From the NCBI GenBank assembly GCA_946403085.1, contig CAMIYM010000002.1, forward strand, positions 186,001 through 250,000: a DNA stretch of 64,000 nt, in the 5' to 3' direction. The notes under the pieces are model-generated. The model made no database searches. It was not told the origin of the DNA and was given only the letters and a program-made list of their open reading frames with translations. Shown piece by piece: positions 42,538 to 52,507 of the stretch. Position numbers and translations under genes: made by a program. The stretch is from an uncultured Clostridia bacterium. GTDB taxonomy: Bacteria > Bacillota > Clostridia > Saccharofermentanales > Saccharofermentanaceae. Numbering within the stretch: the stretch's first letter is position 1; each line of letters begins with the position of its first letter.

Positions 42538-43176
42538 TTACCTTATAAATCCATATGCAAAGAATGTGATCACATCAAAGGCAATACTGTAAAACGCACC
42601 GATCATAAGGAGAAGATCGATGGAGCCGTCAAGCTCAGCTCTGTAAAGGAAGAACAACACCATTCCCATAAAAGCATCCATGCCGATCAGAATGAACATG
42701 AACATCTTTATCTTCTGATAGTTCCTCATGGCAGGATCACTTACCCGGCCGTCATTAAGCTGTTCATCGGTAAGAGCATTAAGCTTGTTGATGTATTCCT
42801 CATAAGTGTATTTTTTCGTGCCGTAAAAATAGTCTTTATCCTCTTCTTCGATAACAAGATTACTCAGAGGAAAATTCTCGACCACCTTGTCCTTGCCGTA
42901 CACAAGCGAGCACACTCTGTCATGGGGTTTATATACATAACATGTATAGCCCGACGAATGAATGAGCATGGTCTTAGTATCTGAATAATCTGCATTCTGA
43001 GCTTCAGCGGTTGTCCACCAGGTATCAGAATCGTGTGATTGTGTTGTTGCTTTGTAGCGGAAATAATACTCGCCATCCAGATACCTGTTATAGGAAGTCC
43101 GCATGGCAATAAAGTAATCCGATATGTTAAATATCAGACTGAAAATGATGAATACATAACAGATCTTACGCTTCAT
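42538..43176 (-). CDS. Membrane protein of unknown function
   Basis: A 212-residue protein with an N-terminal helix (about 5-24), a long extracytoplasmic part of about 120 residues rich in Tyr, Asp and Thr, and two or three C-terminal helices (about 147-212). AAGGAG is 6 bases before the ATG at 43176. I recognise no domain. It starts the same-strand gene run that includes the acetyltransferases. Confidence 0.65.
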   Translation of the reverse strand: MKRKICYVFIIFSLIFNISDYFIAMRTSYNRYLDGEYYFRYKATTQSHDSDTWWTTAEAQNADYSDTKTMLIHSSGYTCYVYKPHDRVCSLVYGKDKVVENFPLSNLVIEEEDKDYFYGTKKYTYEEYINKLNALTDEQLNDGRVSDPAMRNYQKIKMFMFILIGMDAFMGMVLFFLYRAELDGSIDLLLMIGAFYSIAFDVITFFAYGFIR

Positions 43177-43331
43177 AAAAGTCTCCTTAATCCTTAAGAA
43201 TAATAGCATTTAATTCTGCTTTTTTTAATGTCTCCAAGAGAAATCAGAATTTCCCGAAAAAACTTACAAATTTTCAAGTTGATTTTAAGAAGCCCTTTTA
43301 TACTTCGCTCAAACAACGGAGGATAAGCACC

Positions 43332-44060
43332 ATGACTTACCAGAATATATTTAAGCGGTACGAGATCAAGTTCATTCTTACTTCCGCAAACAGAAAAGAT
43401 CTCATGGAAGCGATGAGCGGAATAATGAAAATAGACAAATACGGGCACACAACCATCAGAAACATCTATTTTGATACCGGTAACTTCCGCCTAATTAGGA
43501 CCTCGCTCGACAAGCCGGTCTACAAAGAAAAACTCAGGGTAAGAAGCTATCAGAGAGTCACGGGAGATGATCCGGTATTCGTGGAACTCAAAAAGAAATA
43601 TGACTCCGTCGTCTACAAAAGAAGGATCGCCATGACTGAGAGCATCGCGTCAGAATGGCTTGAAGAAGGATGTCCTGCTCCCTACGATTCCCAGATAGCA
43701 AAAGAGATCGGGTACTTCGTGAACTTCTATCAGGACATTGGCCCGAAAGTATTCCTGTCTTACGAACGCGAAGCCTTCTATCCGGAGGATGGCAGTGATA
43801 TCAGGATCACTCTGGATTCGAACATTATCGCCAGGGATTACGATCTGTCTTTACAAAAAGGTGTATACGGCAGGAACATTCTTGACCGCGACCTGTCTGT
43901 CCTCGAAGTGAAAGTATCAGAGACAATGCCCGTCTGGCTTATCAGGTTTTTAAGAGAGAACAACATCGCCAAATCATCCTTTTCGAAGTACGGGATGTAT
44001 TACATGAATTCCTTGAAGGAAGCTCAGAAAGAAAAGAATGGAGGACTTCTATATGCTTAA
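43332..44060 (+). CDS. VTC-domain polyphosphate polymerase-like protein
   Basis: A 242-residue protein with the CYTH/VTC tunnel fold: FKRYEIKFIL at the start, RNIYFDTGNFRLI near residue 37, KEKLRVRSYQ near 58, ELKKKYDSVVYKRR near 78 and a C-terminal EVKVSETMP. The many basic residues are typical of the polyphosphate/nucleotide channel. It overlaps the DUF4956 gene by 8 bases. In Clostridia this pair is usually found with Cthe_2159-like and CotH surface proteins. Confidence 0.9.
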   Translation: MTYQNIFKRYEIKFILTSANRKDLMEAMSGIMKIDKYGHTTIRNIYFDTGNFRLIRTSLDKPVYKEKLRVRSYQRVTGDDPVFVELKKKYDSVVYKRRIAMTESIASEWLEEGCPAPYDSQIAKEIGYFVNFYQDIGPKVFLSYEREAFYPEDGSDIRITLDSNIIARDYDLSLQKGVYGRNILDRDLSVLEVKVSETMPVWLIRFLRENNIAKSSFSKYGMYYMNSLKEAQKEKNGGLLYA

Positions 44061-44706
44061 GACAATACTTGACTTTGCTTTGCCTGTCTTATCTTCCCTG
44101 GCGATCGGCTTTGCTCTTGCCCTCGTGCACATGTTCAGGAATAAATACAGCAAAAGCTTCGTCGTGACTCTTACAGTCCTTCCTGCGATCGTTTGTGTGG
44201 TCATCATGGCGGTGAACGGAAATATCGGTGCAGGCGTAGCGATAGCAGGAGCATTCAGCCTCGTGAGGTTCAGATCGGCGCCCGGTACTGCCAAAGAGAT
44301 CGCTGCAATCTTCCTTGCAATGACAACAGGCCTTCTGACAGGAATGGGTCACATCATTTATGCGGCAGCTTTTGCAGTGATAATCGGAGCAGCAGTCCTC
44401 ATCTGTCAGGCAATCGGCTTCGGTAATGAGAAAAACGCGGAACTTCATAAGAGCCTCAGGATCACGATCCCCGAAGACCTTAACTACACAAAAGTATTCG
44501 ATGATATTTTCGAGAAATACACATCAGAACATAAACTCATCTCTTCGAAGACGACCAATATGGGTTCGATGTTCAAACTTGATTACGACATCACTCTCAA
44601 TTCAGAAGGTATCGAAAAGGAGTTCATAGACGAATTAAGATGCCGCAACGGCAATCTTGAGATAAGCATGTCAGTACTCATGCCGCGTGAAGCAGCGGAA
44701 TTATAA
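44053..44706 (+). CDS. DUF4956 membrane protein
   Basis: A 217-residue protein with four hydrophobic segments in the first 125 residues (including AIAGAFSLVRFRSAPGTAKEIA, starting near 72) and a soluble C-terminal domain (about 135-217). GGAGG lies 8 bases before the ATG at 44053, inside the VTC gene end. DUF4956 accompanies VTC proteins; the pair may make or export a polyphosphate-like or modified polymer, but that is not established here. Confidence 0.88.
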   Translation: MLKTILDFALPVLSSLAIGFALALVHMFRNKYSKSFVVTLTVLPAIVCVVIMAVNGNIGAGVAIAGAFSLVRFRSAPGTAKEIAAIFLAMTTGLLTGMGHIIYAAAFAVIIGAAVLICQAIGFGNEKNAELHKSLRITIPEDLNYTKVFDDIFEKYTSEHKLISSKTTNMGSMFKLDYDITLNSEGIEKEFIDELRCRNGNLEISMSVLMPREAAEL

Positions 44707-44728
44707 GGATAAAAGGAGGAATCCCAAA

Positions 44729-45925
44729 ATGAAAAATATCAATATGACACGAAAAATGATACCGGGCCTGGCAGTCCTTTTTGCAGTGGCAGCAATATCA
44801 GGCTGCAGCACCCCGAATGCCTCAACACCTGATAACGCATCAGAAACAAATACAGCAGTTGAAAGTGAGGCACAGAACAACGTCGCAGTAAGTACTTCTT
44901 CGGTTGAAAAACCTGATGTAACAGACAAGGATAAGGACACATCCTACGATGAATCCAAAGCCGGAAAAATAGACATGTCTTCAGGCAACGGGACAGTAAA
45001 GATAACAGAGGAAGGAACCTATATCGTAACCGGCAGCACATCAGACGGAATGATCGTCATAGAAGCCGGTGAAGAAGCAGATGTCCATCTTGTCTTACGC
45101 GATGCTTCGATCACGAGCAAGACTTCCTCAGCTGTATATATCATCTCTGTTGACGAAGTCTATATCACGCTTGAAGGCAACAACACTCTTGCAAACGGAG
45201 GATCGTTCAAAGCCATCGACGAGAATGACATCGATTCTGTCATTTATTCCAAAGATGATCTTACCATCAACGGGGCCGGAACCCTTAACATTACGTCTCC
45301 TGCAGGACACGGGATCGTGTGCAAGGATGATATGGTCATTACAGGCGGTACGGTCAATATCTCAGCAAAAGAGGACGGCATCAACATCAATGATTCACTT
45401 GCCATAACCGATGGTAACATCACCGTAAATGTCAGTGATGACGCTGTCCATACAGACGGGTTCATGCTTATAGAGGGCGGCACATTCAGCCTCACTGCAG
45501 CAGAAGGCCTGGAAGGCACATATATCATGATCAACGGCGGAGACATAACCATCAAGGCATCTGATGACGGTATCAATGCAGCTAATAAATCTGATGCTTA
45601 TTCACCCGTGCTTGAGATCAACGGAGGCAATATCAAGATAACAATGGGTGCCGGTGACACAGACGGACTCGATTCCAACGGCGACATCATCATCAATGGC
45701 GGAACGGTCGATATTACGGGTCAATCAGCCGTAGATTACGACGGAAAAGCCGAGTTCAACGGTGGAAAACTCATTGTCAACGGTACCGAGATGACATCCC
45801 TGCCCAATCAGATGATGGGCGGCAGAGGCGGAAAGAACTGGGACGGAGACAATGCTGGCCGTAATGGTCAGGATCCCGCACAACGCGGCAATAAGACCGG
45901 AAGGGGCGGCCGCAACGGATTCTGA
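44729..45925 (+). CDS. Cthe_2159-like carbohydrate-binding beta-helix lipoprotein
   Basis: A 398-residue secreted lipoprotein (signal peptide with lipobox ISGC). A Ser/Thr/Asn-rich linker is followed by a right-handed beta-helix with repeated turns (GTYIVTGSTSDG, DDLTINGAGTLNI, DDMVITGGTVNI, NGGDITIKASDDG, NGDIIINGGTVDITG) as in Cthe_2159, a polygalacturonate- and calcium-binding surface protein. The end is Gly/Arg/Asn-rich. AAAGGAGG precedes the ATG. Third gene of the VTC-DUF4956 operon, 22 bases after it. Confidence 0.88.
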   Translation: MKNINMTRKMIPGLAVLFAVAAISGCSTPNASTPDNASETNTAVESEAQNNVAVSTSSVEKPDVTDKDKDTSYDESKAGKIDMSSGNGTVKITEEGTYIVTGSTSDGMIVIEAGEEADVHLVLRDASITSKTSSAVYIISVDEVYITLEGNNTLANGGSFKAIDENDIDSVIYSKDDLTINGAGTLNITSPAGHGIVCKDDMVITGGTVNISAKEDGININDSLAITDGNITVNVSDDAVHTDGFMLIEGGTFSLTAAEGLEGTYIMINGGDITIKASDDGINAANKSDAYSPVLEINGGNIKITMGAGDTDGLDSNGDIIINGGTVDITGQSAVDYDGKAEFNGGKLIVNGTEMTSLPNQMMGGRGGKNWDGDNAGRNGQDPAQRGNKTGRGGRNGF

Positions 45926-45948
45926 TCTTCCAGGCAGCTTAAGATGTC

Positions 45949-47949
45949 TTACCAGATCTGTCTTCCCTTTTCGTCAGGGATACCGCTCTTGCGGAAGAAA
46001 TATGAATTGACCTGATCGCACCACTCGTGTGCGTTGCTGATCTGACGCTCAAAGCGTTCCCTTACATTTTCGAATATCACATCATCGATACGGCCCTTAA
46101 GTGCATCCCACTTACGGGCCATTTCGATTACTTCATCATAGCCTTCGAAGTGGGTGTCGTAGATGTGCTGGATGACTGTCTTACCACTGTGGAGTACATG
46201 CGTGTATGGCAGATGGTGGAAGAAAAGCACAAGCTCATCAGGACACTTTTCGGGTGAATTATAGATGGATGCATTTGGCTCGTTATACTGGAAGGCATAG
46301 CCCGTTCCCTTATCAGTTCTGTCGACACCGATCCCTAAGTGATCTGCCCTGTGATAGGTGCCCCACCTGTCGTATTCATATCCGTCAACACTGCAGCCGT
46401 AATGGACACCTGGCCTTACCATCCAGCCGATGCCAAGAGGACTTGTATACTTCTCGTATATTTCCCTTGAAGGAAGAAGGATACCAAGGATCGTTGATAC
46501 CACCTGATCATCCATGGAAATAGTCATCCTTACGAATTCTTCAGCGATCTGCTCAGATGAAAGATCAGTATCAAATGCCAGTCTTCCGAAGCCGTAGAGG
46601 TTGGCTCCCGCGAGATAATTTCCGGTCCAGTTAAAGTCATTTCCCGTATTCGTAACAGCCGCAATGCCTGAATATCTGCTGCCGAAAGTCTTTCCGCTGA
46701 TGATGTCTCCAACAGTATCATTTTCTTCGCTGCAGTATGTCTTAAAGCCAAGGATCTCTTTAAATTCCGTGATCAGATAGCAGACGTCGATCTGATGGCC
46801 GGTGTATTCCTGTGCGATCTGGACTTCGAGCATCTGGCAGGTCTTCTTAAGGCCGCCAAGAAGCGGTGATACGGGCTCTCTTATCTGGAAATCCATCGGT
46901 CCGTTCTTGATCTGAAGGATGACATTATCGTGGTAATCACCATCCATCGGCATGAAGTTATCGTAGCCTGCCCTCGCCCTGTCAGTCTTCCTGTCTCTCC
47001 AGTCCTGCCTGCAGTTATAGACAAAGCATCTCCATATGATTATGCCGCCGTAATCCTTAACGATGTCAGCAAGCATATTTGCACCGTCAGCCTGTGTCCT
47101 GCCGTATGTGAAAGGCCCGGGACGTCCCTCCGAATCAGCCTTTACAAGGAATCCGGCAAGATCCGGGATCTTAGTAAACACTTCGGCCATCTTATCCTTC
47201 CACCAGGAGATGACTCCTTCATCCAAAGGATCTGCGCTGTCCATGCCTCCGATCTCTATCGTCGAAGCATAGTTAAGGCTTAAGAAGAGCCTGATTCCGT
47301 ATCCTGCAAAGATCGCACCTAATTCTGCGAGCTTATCGAAAAAACGGTCCGTGATCATGTAGGACGCGGCCTGCTTAACATTTACATTGTTGATTACCAC
47401 ACCATTGATTCCGACTGAAGCGATGAGCCTTGCATAATCTACCGTGCGTTCATTAATGACGATCTCATTATCCTCATAGAAGAAGGAATCGCCTGAGTAT
47501 CCTCTCTCGATGCTGCCGTCCATGTTGTCCCAGTGATTAAGCATTCTCAAAGGATTGGAGGGGCGGACAATCTTGGTCTCTGAATAAGCGACAGAGATAT
47601 CCTTTTCGCATGCTATTGTGCGCAGGATGTCGAAAACAGCATAAAGGATACCGGCTCCGCTTTTCGCTTCGACAGAGATCGAATCATCGCCTAAGGAGAT
47701 CTTATATTCCTCGCTGTCCAGAATATCTTTTCCGTTCTTGGCTTTTGCATGCTCTTCAAATGGACCGTACGTGATCACGGGGTCGATATCCAGCATGAGC
47801 TTCAAGCCTGACTTTAGTTCTTTTACGGCATTGATTACCACTTTATCGTCTTCGGGAGCACCCGCGAGAGTGATGTTCTTCAAAGCTTTGCAGTCCCTGT
47901 TATTCTTCTTTTCGCTGTAGCCGAGCCACAGATCAGCATAATTACTCAT
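45949..47949 (-). CDS. aguA: GH67 alpha-glucuronidase
   Basis: A 666-residue cytosolic enzyme that removes (methyl)glucuronic acid from the non-reducing end of xylo-oligosaccharides. Family segments include NHWDNMDGSIERGYSG near residue 138, the likely acid Glu274 in KADSEGRPGP, and the base pair Asp353 (PMDFQIREP) and Glu381 (QEYTGHQ), which have the same 28-residue spacing as in characterised enzymes. No signal peptide. It is 13 bases downstream of the large solute-binding lipoprotein, so uptake and breakdown are probably co-expressed. Confidence 0.95.
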   Translation of the reverse strand: MSNYADLWLGYSEKKNNRDCKALKNITLAGAPEDDKVVINAVKELKSGLKLMLDIDPVITYGPFEEHAKAKNGKDILDSEEYKISLGDDSISVEAKSGAGILYAVFDILRTIACEKDISVAYSETKIVRPSNPLRMLNHWDNMDGSIERGYSGDSFFYEDNEIVINERTVDYARLIASVGINGVVINNVNVKQAASYMITDRFFDKLAELGAIFAGYGIRLFLSLNYASTIEIGGMDSADPLDEGVISWWKDKMAEVFTKIPDLAGFLVKADSEGRPGPFTYGRTQADGANMLADIVKDYGGIIIWRCFVYNCRQDWRDRKTDRARAGYDNFMPMDGDYHDNVILQIKNGPMDFQIREPVSPLLGGLKKTCQMLEVQIAQEYTGHQIDVCYLITEFKEILGFKTYCSEENDTVGDIISGKTFGSRYSGIAAVTNTGNDFNWTGNYLAGANLYGFGRLAFDTDLSSEQIAEEFVRMTISMDDQVVSTILGILLPSREIYEKYTSPLGIGWMVRPGVHYGCSVDGYEYDRWGTYHRADHLGIGVDRTDKGTGYAFQYNEPNASIYNSPEKCPDELVLFFHHLPYTHVLHSGKTVIQHIYDTHFEGYDEVIEMARKWDALKGRIDDVIFENVRERFERQISNAHEWCDQVNSYFFRKSGIPDEKGRQIW

Positions 47950-47962
47950 TGTTAGAGCTCCT

Positions 47963-50326
47963 TTACTTGGTTCTTTCAGACAGATAAAGTTTTGTCCTGT
48001 TTTTTACTATATCAATAACCTGCTCAATTGACTTCTGTCCCTCGAAGTAAGGCTGGATCTCCTCGCGGACTATCATGACCACTGCAGGATCTGTTCTGAA
48101 GCATACTTCTGCTGTCCTGATCACGTCCTTGAAGTTCCCGATCTCCTTCTCGTCGATATCGCTGACAAAGCCCATCTTGATAAGATCCTGCTGCGGAAAA
48201 TTCTCGGCGAGGCTTTTCCTCGCGGCATTAAACTGTTCAACGGTCTTTTTCGAAGATTCATCGTAAGATGAGATCCTTACAGGCATATGAAAAATACTCC
48301 TGGCATATTCTGACTGTATCTCTTCTGAAAGAAGCATTTTGATGAATTCCACAGCGCCGGCCTTATTCGCGGAAGATGAAGATACTCCTGCTGAATAAAT
48401 TACCGATACGGCAGGTCCTGAGGCATCCACAGAAGGAGTTCCAAGGATAACTGTCTTATATGTCTTATGGTCAAAACATCCCGCATAATCCTTAACGGAT
48501 GAAATAGTCTTATAGACTGCATGTGTCTTATCGTCGATCGTTTCCATCGCAGGAATATCCTCAGGATCGGGCTCAGTGTAAGTAACATTCTCTTTTACAT
48601 ACTTTGCAAGAGCGACAAAGCCTGAAGAATCAAAGTCGGGATTTCCGCTGCTGTCCAAGAAGCGGTTGTACATAAGACAGAAGTTATACGCGAAGTAATC
48701 GAGCTTTTTCATCTCGACAGGATCTTTGCCGTTGCATACTTTGCTTACAAATTTCTCATATTCTTCGAAGGTGAAGCCCTTCTGGCCGTCATTTACATAC
48801 TTTGAATCGGTGCAGATACCGGATAACTGGAACGTAAGGGGAACTGAATACAGCTTTCCGTTTGTCTTGCACGCATCGATTATGTTCCCGAATAATCCGT
48901 CTGAAGATATGTCATTTGTCAGGTCAGCGAAAAGAACTTCATCAAGTGACGCGGTATAATCCATGCCGTTCATTATGATGTCCGGACCTTCTCCCGCGGA
49001 AATATCGACCTTAAGCTTATCAAGGAGCTTTTTCCTGGCTTTAAGTTCTATGGTAGCCATATCATCCGTGGTGCTGTTTTCCACGAAATTACTCAGGTTG
49101 TATCTGGTATCAAAAGATATGCGGTATTCACTGTTCGTAAGATTGAAATTCAGGACTGCCTGAGAGGTCAAATAGTCGGCCACTGAGAAGGATGCCAGCT
49201 TAAGCTCGGTCTTTCCCTGCAACAGATCTTTATCTGATTTCTGAAGGATAATAAGTCTCGCCGGAGTATTCGTTTTCAGATAATCTTCTTCCAATACGCA
49301 TCCGCCGAAGATATATCTTCCGTTCTCTGCTCTGTAGGGCTTCATATGCCTGATAAGATAGAGATTAACATCACATTTGTCGTAGTTGATGACCTGCTCG
49401 GTCTTCTTACTGTCGAAGTCTGCTGTAAATAATCCATCATCGTCAGATGAACAGGGGCCAAGGCCCTCTACTCCGCTGATATTCCAGAACCTGTCATATC
49501 CGCCGGCCCAGCTGATTCCGCCATCTTCCTGCTTTGCAGAAGCATTCTTAAGATCGACAACGTAATAACCGACATCCTGCCAATCTCCGGACTTAACGTT
49601 TGTATAAGGAGCTGCCACTCTGTCTTTGCCTATGTTGATCAGAGGCAGCGCTGCATTCCATGATATCCCGGCAGATTTAAGTTCGATTGTTTTTACGTTC
49701 CGGTCCTTATCATATATCTTAAGTTCCAATACTTCCTGTGCTTCGTAATCAGCATAAGCAAAAACGCAGTAATCTCCTGCGAAAACACTGCTGTACAAAT
49801 ACTTGCCGGTAGGCTCAGTCCGGAAACTGTCAGTAACCTTTCCGGAATCGATATCAAAATACATGATCTCTGTTGCATCGGCACCGGATTCACTATACAC
49901 AGAAAACGGAAGTATCACGCTGTCAGAAGAGATGAGGAAAGAGCCGAAAGAACCGTTCTGAAGGCCTTTCTGCTCCTTTATTTCCTTGCAGTTATATGAC
50001 TTGATGAACTTGCCGTCAGTATCGTAGATCTCAAGGGAACTTCCCTGATAAAGCGTTATATCATCATTGCTGTAATCAAAACCGGCCGGAAGCGGCTTGA
50101 AATAATCTACACGGACAACAGCCTTATCCTTGACCAGTCCGATAAAATACGTATCAAGCTCTTCATACTCAGACTTGTCATACTGAAGAGGAAGATCAAT
50201 GACCTTCGCTTCATACCACGAGTCATTGCCCTTGCCTGAATCCTTCTTAAAACATCCGCTGAGAAAAACCGGTAATGTCAAAGAGAGCGCCATCGCAGCC
50301 GCGACGGACTTGATAATTCTATTCAT
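47963..50326 (-). CDS. Large extracellular solute-binding lipoprotein, paralogue of the one at 1318
   Basis: A 787-residue lipoprotein (signal peptide, lipobox FLSGC). The arrangement matches the protein at 1318-3705: a beta-rich N-terminal half of about 370 residues, then a family 1 binding-protein half (GKLYSVPLTFQLSG, GFTFEEYEKFV, GTPSVDASGPAV) and a similar C-terminus (IEQVIDIVKNRTKLYL). It is encoded directly before the GH67 gene, so xylan-derived glucurono-oligosaccharides are the likely ligand; no permease genes are adjacent. The start at 50326 is favoured; an ATG four codons earlier directly abuts its AGGG. Confidence 0.8.
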   Translation of the reverse strand: MNRIIKSVAAAMALSLTLPVFLSGCFKKDSGKGNDSWYEAKVIDLPLQYDKSEYEELDTYFIGLVKDKAVVRVDYFKPLPAGFDYSNDDITLYQGSSLEIYDTDGKFIKSYNCKEIKEQKGLQNGSFGSFLISSDSVILPFSVYSESGADATEIMYFDIDSGKVTDSFRTEPTGKYLYSSVFAGDYCVFAYADYEAQEVLELKIYDKDRNVKTIELKSAGISWNAALPLINIGKDRVAAPYTNVKSGDWQDVGYYVVDLKNASAKQEDGGISWAGGYDRFWNISGVEGLGPCSSDDDGLFTADFDSKKTEQVINYDKCDVNLYLIRHMKPYRAENGRYIFGGCVLEEDYLKTNTPARLIILQKSDKDLLQGKTELKLASFSVADYLTSQAVLNFNLTNSEYRISFDTRYNLSNFVENSTTDDMATIELKARKKLLDKLKVDISAGEGPDIIMNGMDYTASLDEVLFADLTNDISSDGLFGNIIDACKTNGKLYSVPLTFQLSGICTDSKYVNDGQKGFTFEEYEKFVSKVCNGKDPVEMKKLDYFAYNFCLMYNRFLDSSGNPDFDSSGFVALAKYVKENVTYTEPDPEDIPAMETIDDKTHAVYKTISSVKDYAGCFDHKTYKTVILGTPSVDASGPAVSVIYSAGVSSSSANKAGAVEFIKMLLSEEIQSEYARSIFHMPVRISSYDESSKKTVEQFNAARKSLAENFPQQDLIKMGFVSDIDEKEIGNFKDVIRTAEVCFRTDPAVVMIVREEIQPYFEGQKSIEQVIDIVKNRTKLYLSERTK

Positions 50327-50433
50327 AGTTGTCACCATCCCTATTAGTTTCCCAATAAAGATAATAACACAAAAATAGTATGAAATGGGGCGATCAGCCT
50401 GATATTACGAGCATCCCGCAATAATCAAATTGA

Positions 50434-52449
50434 TTATTTTGCTTTTTCGTTCTTTACAGACAAATCGTGAACAGCTTTTATGTGCTTATAATTCGATGCA
50501 TCAAAAGTATCTGCACTATATCTTATAAATTCATTGGATTCATAATCCTTCAGATCATCAATCCTCTTATATGGAGATTTAATCCAGTTGCCTCCATAAT
50601 AAGCTGAAAGCACTTCGTTCTCGTCTAGAGGAACTCCAAAAGACTCTCCATTAAACACACTTTCTTTGTAATTTCTTGTACCACTATCTGTATCGCCATA
50701 AAGCGCTTTCTTTTCTATATAGATAGCCGGATTCAACTGATTAGCAAAGAAATCTTTAAGAGTATCGTGATCATTAACCACTTTGTTAAGCCAGCCCTTG
50801 ATCTTCAGACCTGGTTCCATATAGCAAGGCTCATACGCATAATAATCTTCGCAATCAACAATATCCAAATAATGTCTATATCTTTCTAAATAGATGCCTT
50901 TAAGTCTTTTAAACTCAGCAAGTGCCTTTGGATCTCTGTCTTTAGTCTTCCACTCTATTTCAACTTTTCGAATCCTTTTATGAAGACGGCAAAAGAAAAA
51001 CATTCGATACATATAATCGATGTATTTGTTTTTATAAATCGGAGAATATGCGTAAACATCGATAAAAAGGCCCCGATTACCATATAACGGATACAATTCA
51101 CTATCCTTTTCATCAACTATGTATTGTGTATCCTTTTTTCGGATCCTGAGTCTGGAAAGCCTCGGAGAATAATACTCTTCAGATCCATAATCCTGGATTA
51201 CATATTTATCCTGATCTTTAAATTTCTCTATGAATTTTTCGGCATCTTTTGATTTGATTGATATGTCTATATCATCATCCCAGGGAAGGAAAGTGTTTCC
51301 ATCACGTTTTGCGCCAATCAAAGTGCCGCCATCTAATAAAAACTCAACTTCGCCACCAATAATATCTTTGATGTCTTTCAGCATATAAGACAATTCCTTA
51401 TGAACCTCAGACATCTGCATGGTTTTATTTTCCTTTTCTGGACACGGGATCAGGAACTCTTCTGAGCTCTCCGGTTTTACCAGGTCTTTCTCTTTCCAAT
51501 ACAGATTCTTTATTTCATCCAAGTCTCTATAGTACGGATTGCCGTTTTTCAAAAACTTATTACGGGTCTTTCTTGGAATGAACATGCTTTTAGCCCTGTT
51601 GTTATAAACAATGTCCTCAAGGCTTCTCAGCAATATATCCCTCTCACTCTTATTTGAAAGGATCTCTTTCGCATTAGTTTTTACATACTTGATTAGTTTT
51701 TCATTACTCTTCTCCAGATCCCTTGAAACAATATATGATTCGATCAATTCTTTTACGACATCAAATAAGGATACAAACAAAAGGAATGGAGTAACCATTG
51801 CGACATAATAATCATCCGGAGTAAATTCGAACCATGCTAAATACAATAAGAATCCGACACCCAAAAGGATCATTTGATTTCTAATCTGCCTTTTGAAATC
51901 TTTGTAGATATGATAGGTGTAAATCGTATTATCCATCGCCAGGCATATGGCATTAGAAAAATTATCATCTTTTGCTTTTGAAAAAGTTTCCCTGTACCAG
52001 ACTTCATATTTACTCATGTCAGGCACAAGACGGGAGACCTTTTTCAGCTCATCAATTTCTTCTTCTGAATTATTTCCATAGAAACCATTCTTTTTTATAC
52101 CCAGAACCTTGCAATCATATTCTTCTCTGAGAATATTGGACTTTTCCATGTTGTCATCGATTGATTTCTGCAAATACAGGTCAAACGCGAATGCAGTTAT
52201 AGCGGCAATTCCGACTAAAATATCCAACCACTCATCTGTATCACTAAAATCAAAGATCGTTCCGACAAACATACCAATTATCGATATGAGAATCGGTGTT
52301 AAAAGGCAAAGCTTTCTAAAAGTATTATTCTGCTTTCGAGCCTTATCGAAATAGTAATCTCTGGCCTTAAGTATATCGATGTTCTCTTTCATATGAGTAG
52401 CAATCAATATATCGTGCATCTTGTCAGATTTTTTGCTAGCCGTTCCCAT
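50434..52449 (-). CDS. S-4TM putative pore-forming domain fused to LicD-like nucleotidyltransferase
   Basis: A 671-residue membrane protein. Residues about 15-250 match the S-4TM effector layout: four helices at about 47-67, 76-95, 192-208 and 214-232, with LREEYDCKVLGI after the first pair and the WYRETF and CLAMDN segments before the second pair. Residues about 345-600 are a LicD-type nucleotidyltransferase fold with GGTLIGAKRDG (374-384) and FLPWDDDIDI (387-396), whose acidic residues would bind metal. LicD enzymes usually add phosphocholine or similar to glycans. S-4TM domains are predicted conflict effectors tied to nucleotide signalling. The gene is more AT-rich than its surroundings. 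AGAGGGTG is 6 bases before the ATG at 52449. Confidence 0.75.
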   Translation of the reverse strand: MGTASKKSDKMHDILIATHMKENIDILKARDYYFDKARKQNNTFRKLCLLTPILISIIGMFVGTIFDFSDTDEWLDILVGIAAITAFAFDLYLQKSIDDNMEKSNILREEYDCKVLGIKKNGFYGNNSEEEIDELKKVSRLVPDMSKYEVWYRETFSKAKDDNFSNAICLAMDNTIYTYHIYKDFKRQIRNQMILLGVGFLLYLAWFEFTPDDYYVAMVTPFLLFVSLFDVVKELIESYIVSRDLEKSNEKLIKYVKTNAKEILSNKSERDILLRSLEDIVYNNRAKSMFIPRKTRNKFLKNGNPYYRDLDEIKNLYWKEKDLVKPESSEEFLIPCPEKENKTMQMSEVHKELSYMLKDIKDIIGGEVEFLLDGGTLIGAKRDGNTFLPWDDDIDISIKSKDAEKFIEKFKDQDKYVIQDYGSEEYYSPRLSRLRIRKKDTQYIVDEKDSELYPLYGNRGLFIDVYAYSPIYKNKYIDYMYRMFFFCRLHKRIRKVEIEWKTKDRDPKALAEFKRLKGIYLERYRHYLDIVDCEDYYAYEPCYMEPGLKIKGWLNKVVNDHDTLKDFFANQLNPAIYIEKKALYGDTDSGTRNYKESVFNGESFGVPLDENEVLSAYYGGNWIKSPYKRIDDLKDYESNEFIRYSADTFDASNYKHIKAVHDLSVKNEKAK

Positions 52450-52507
52450 GATTCTCACCCTCTTATGTTGATCTTACTTAAAGTTATATTGCTATTTCGT
52501 CCAAATA

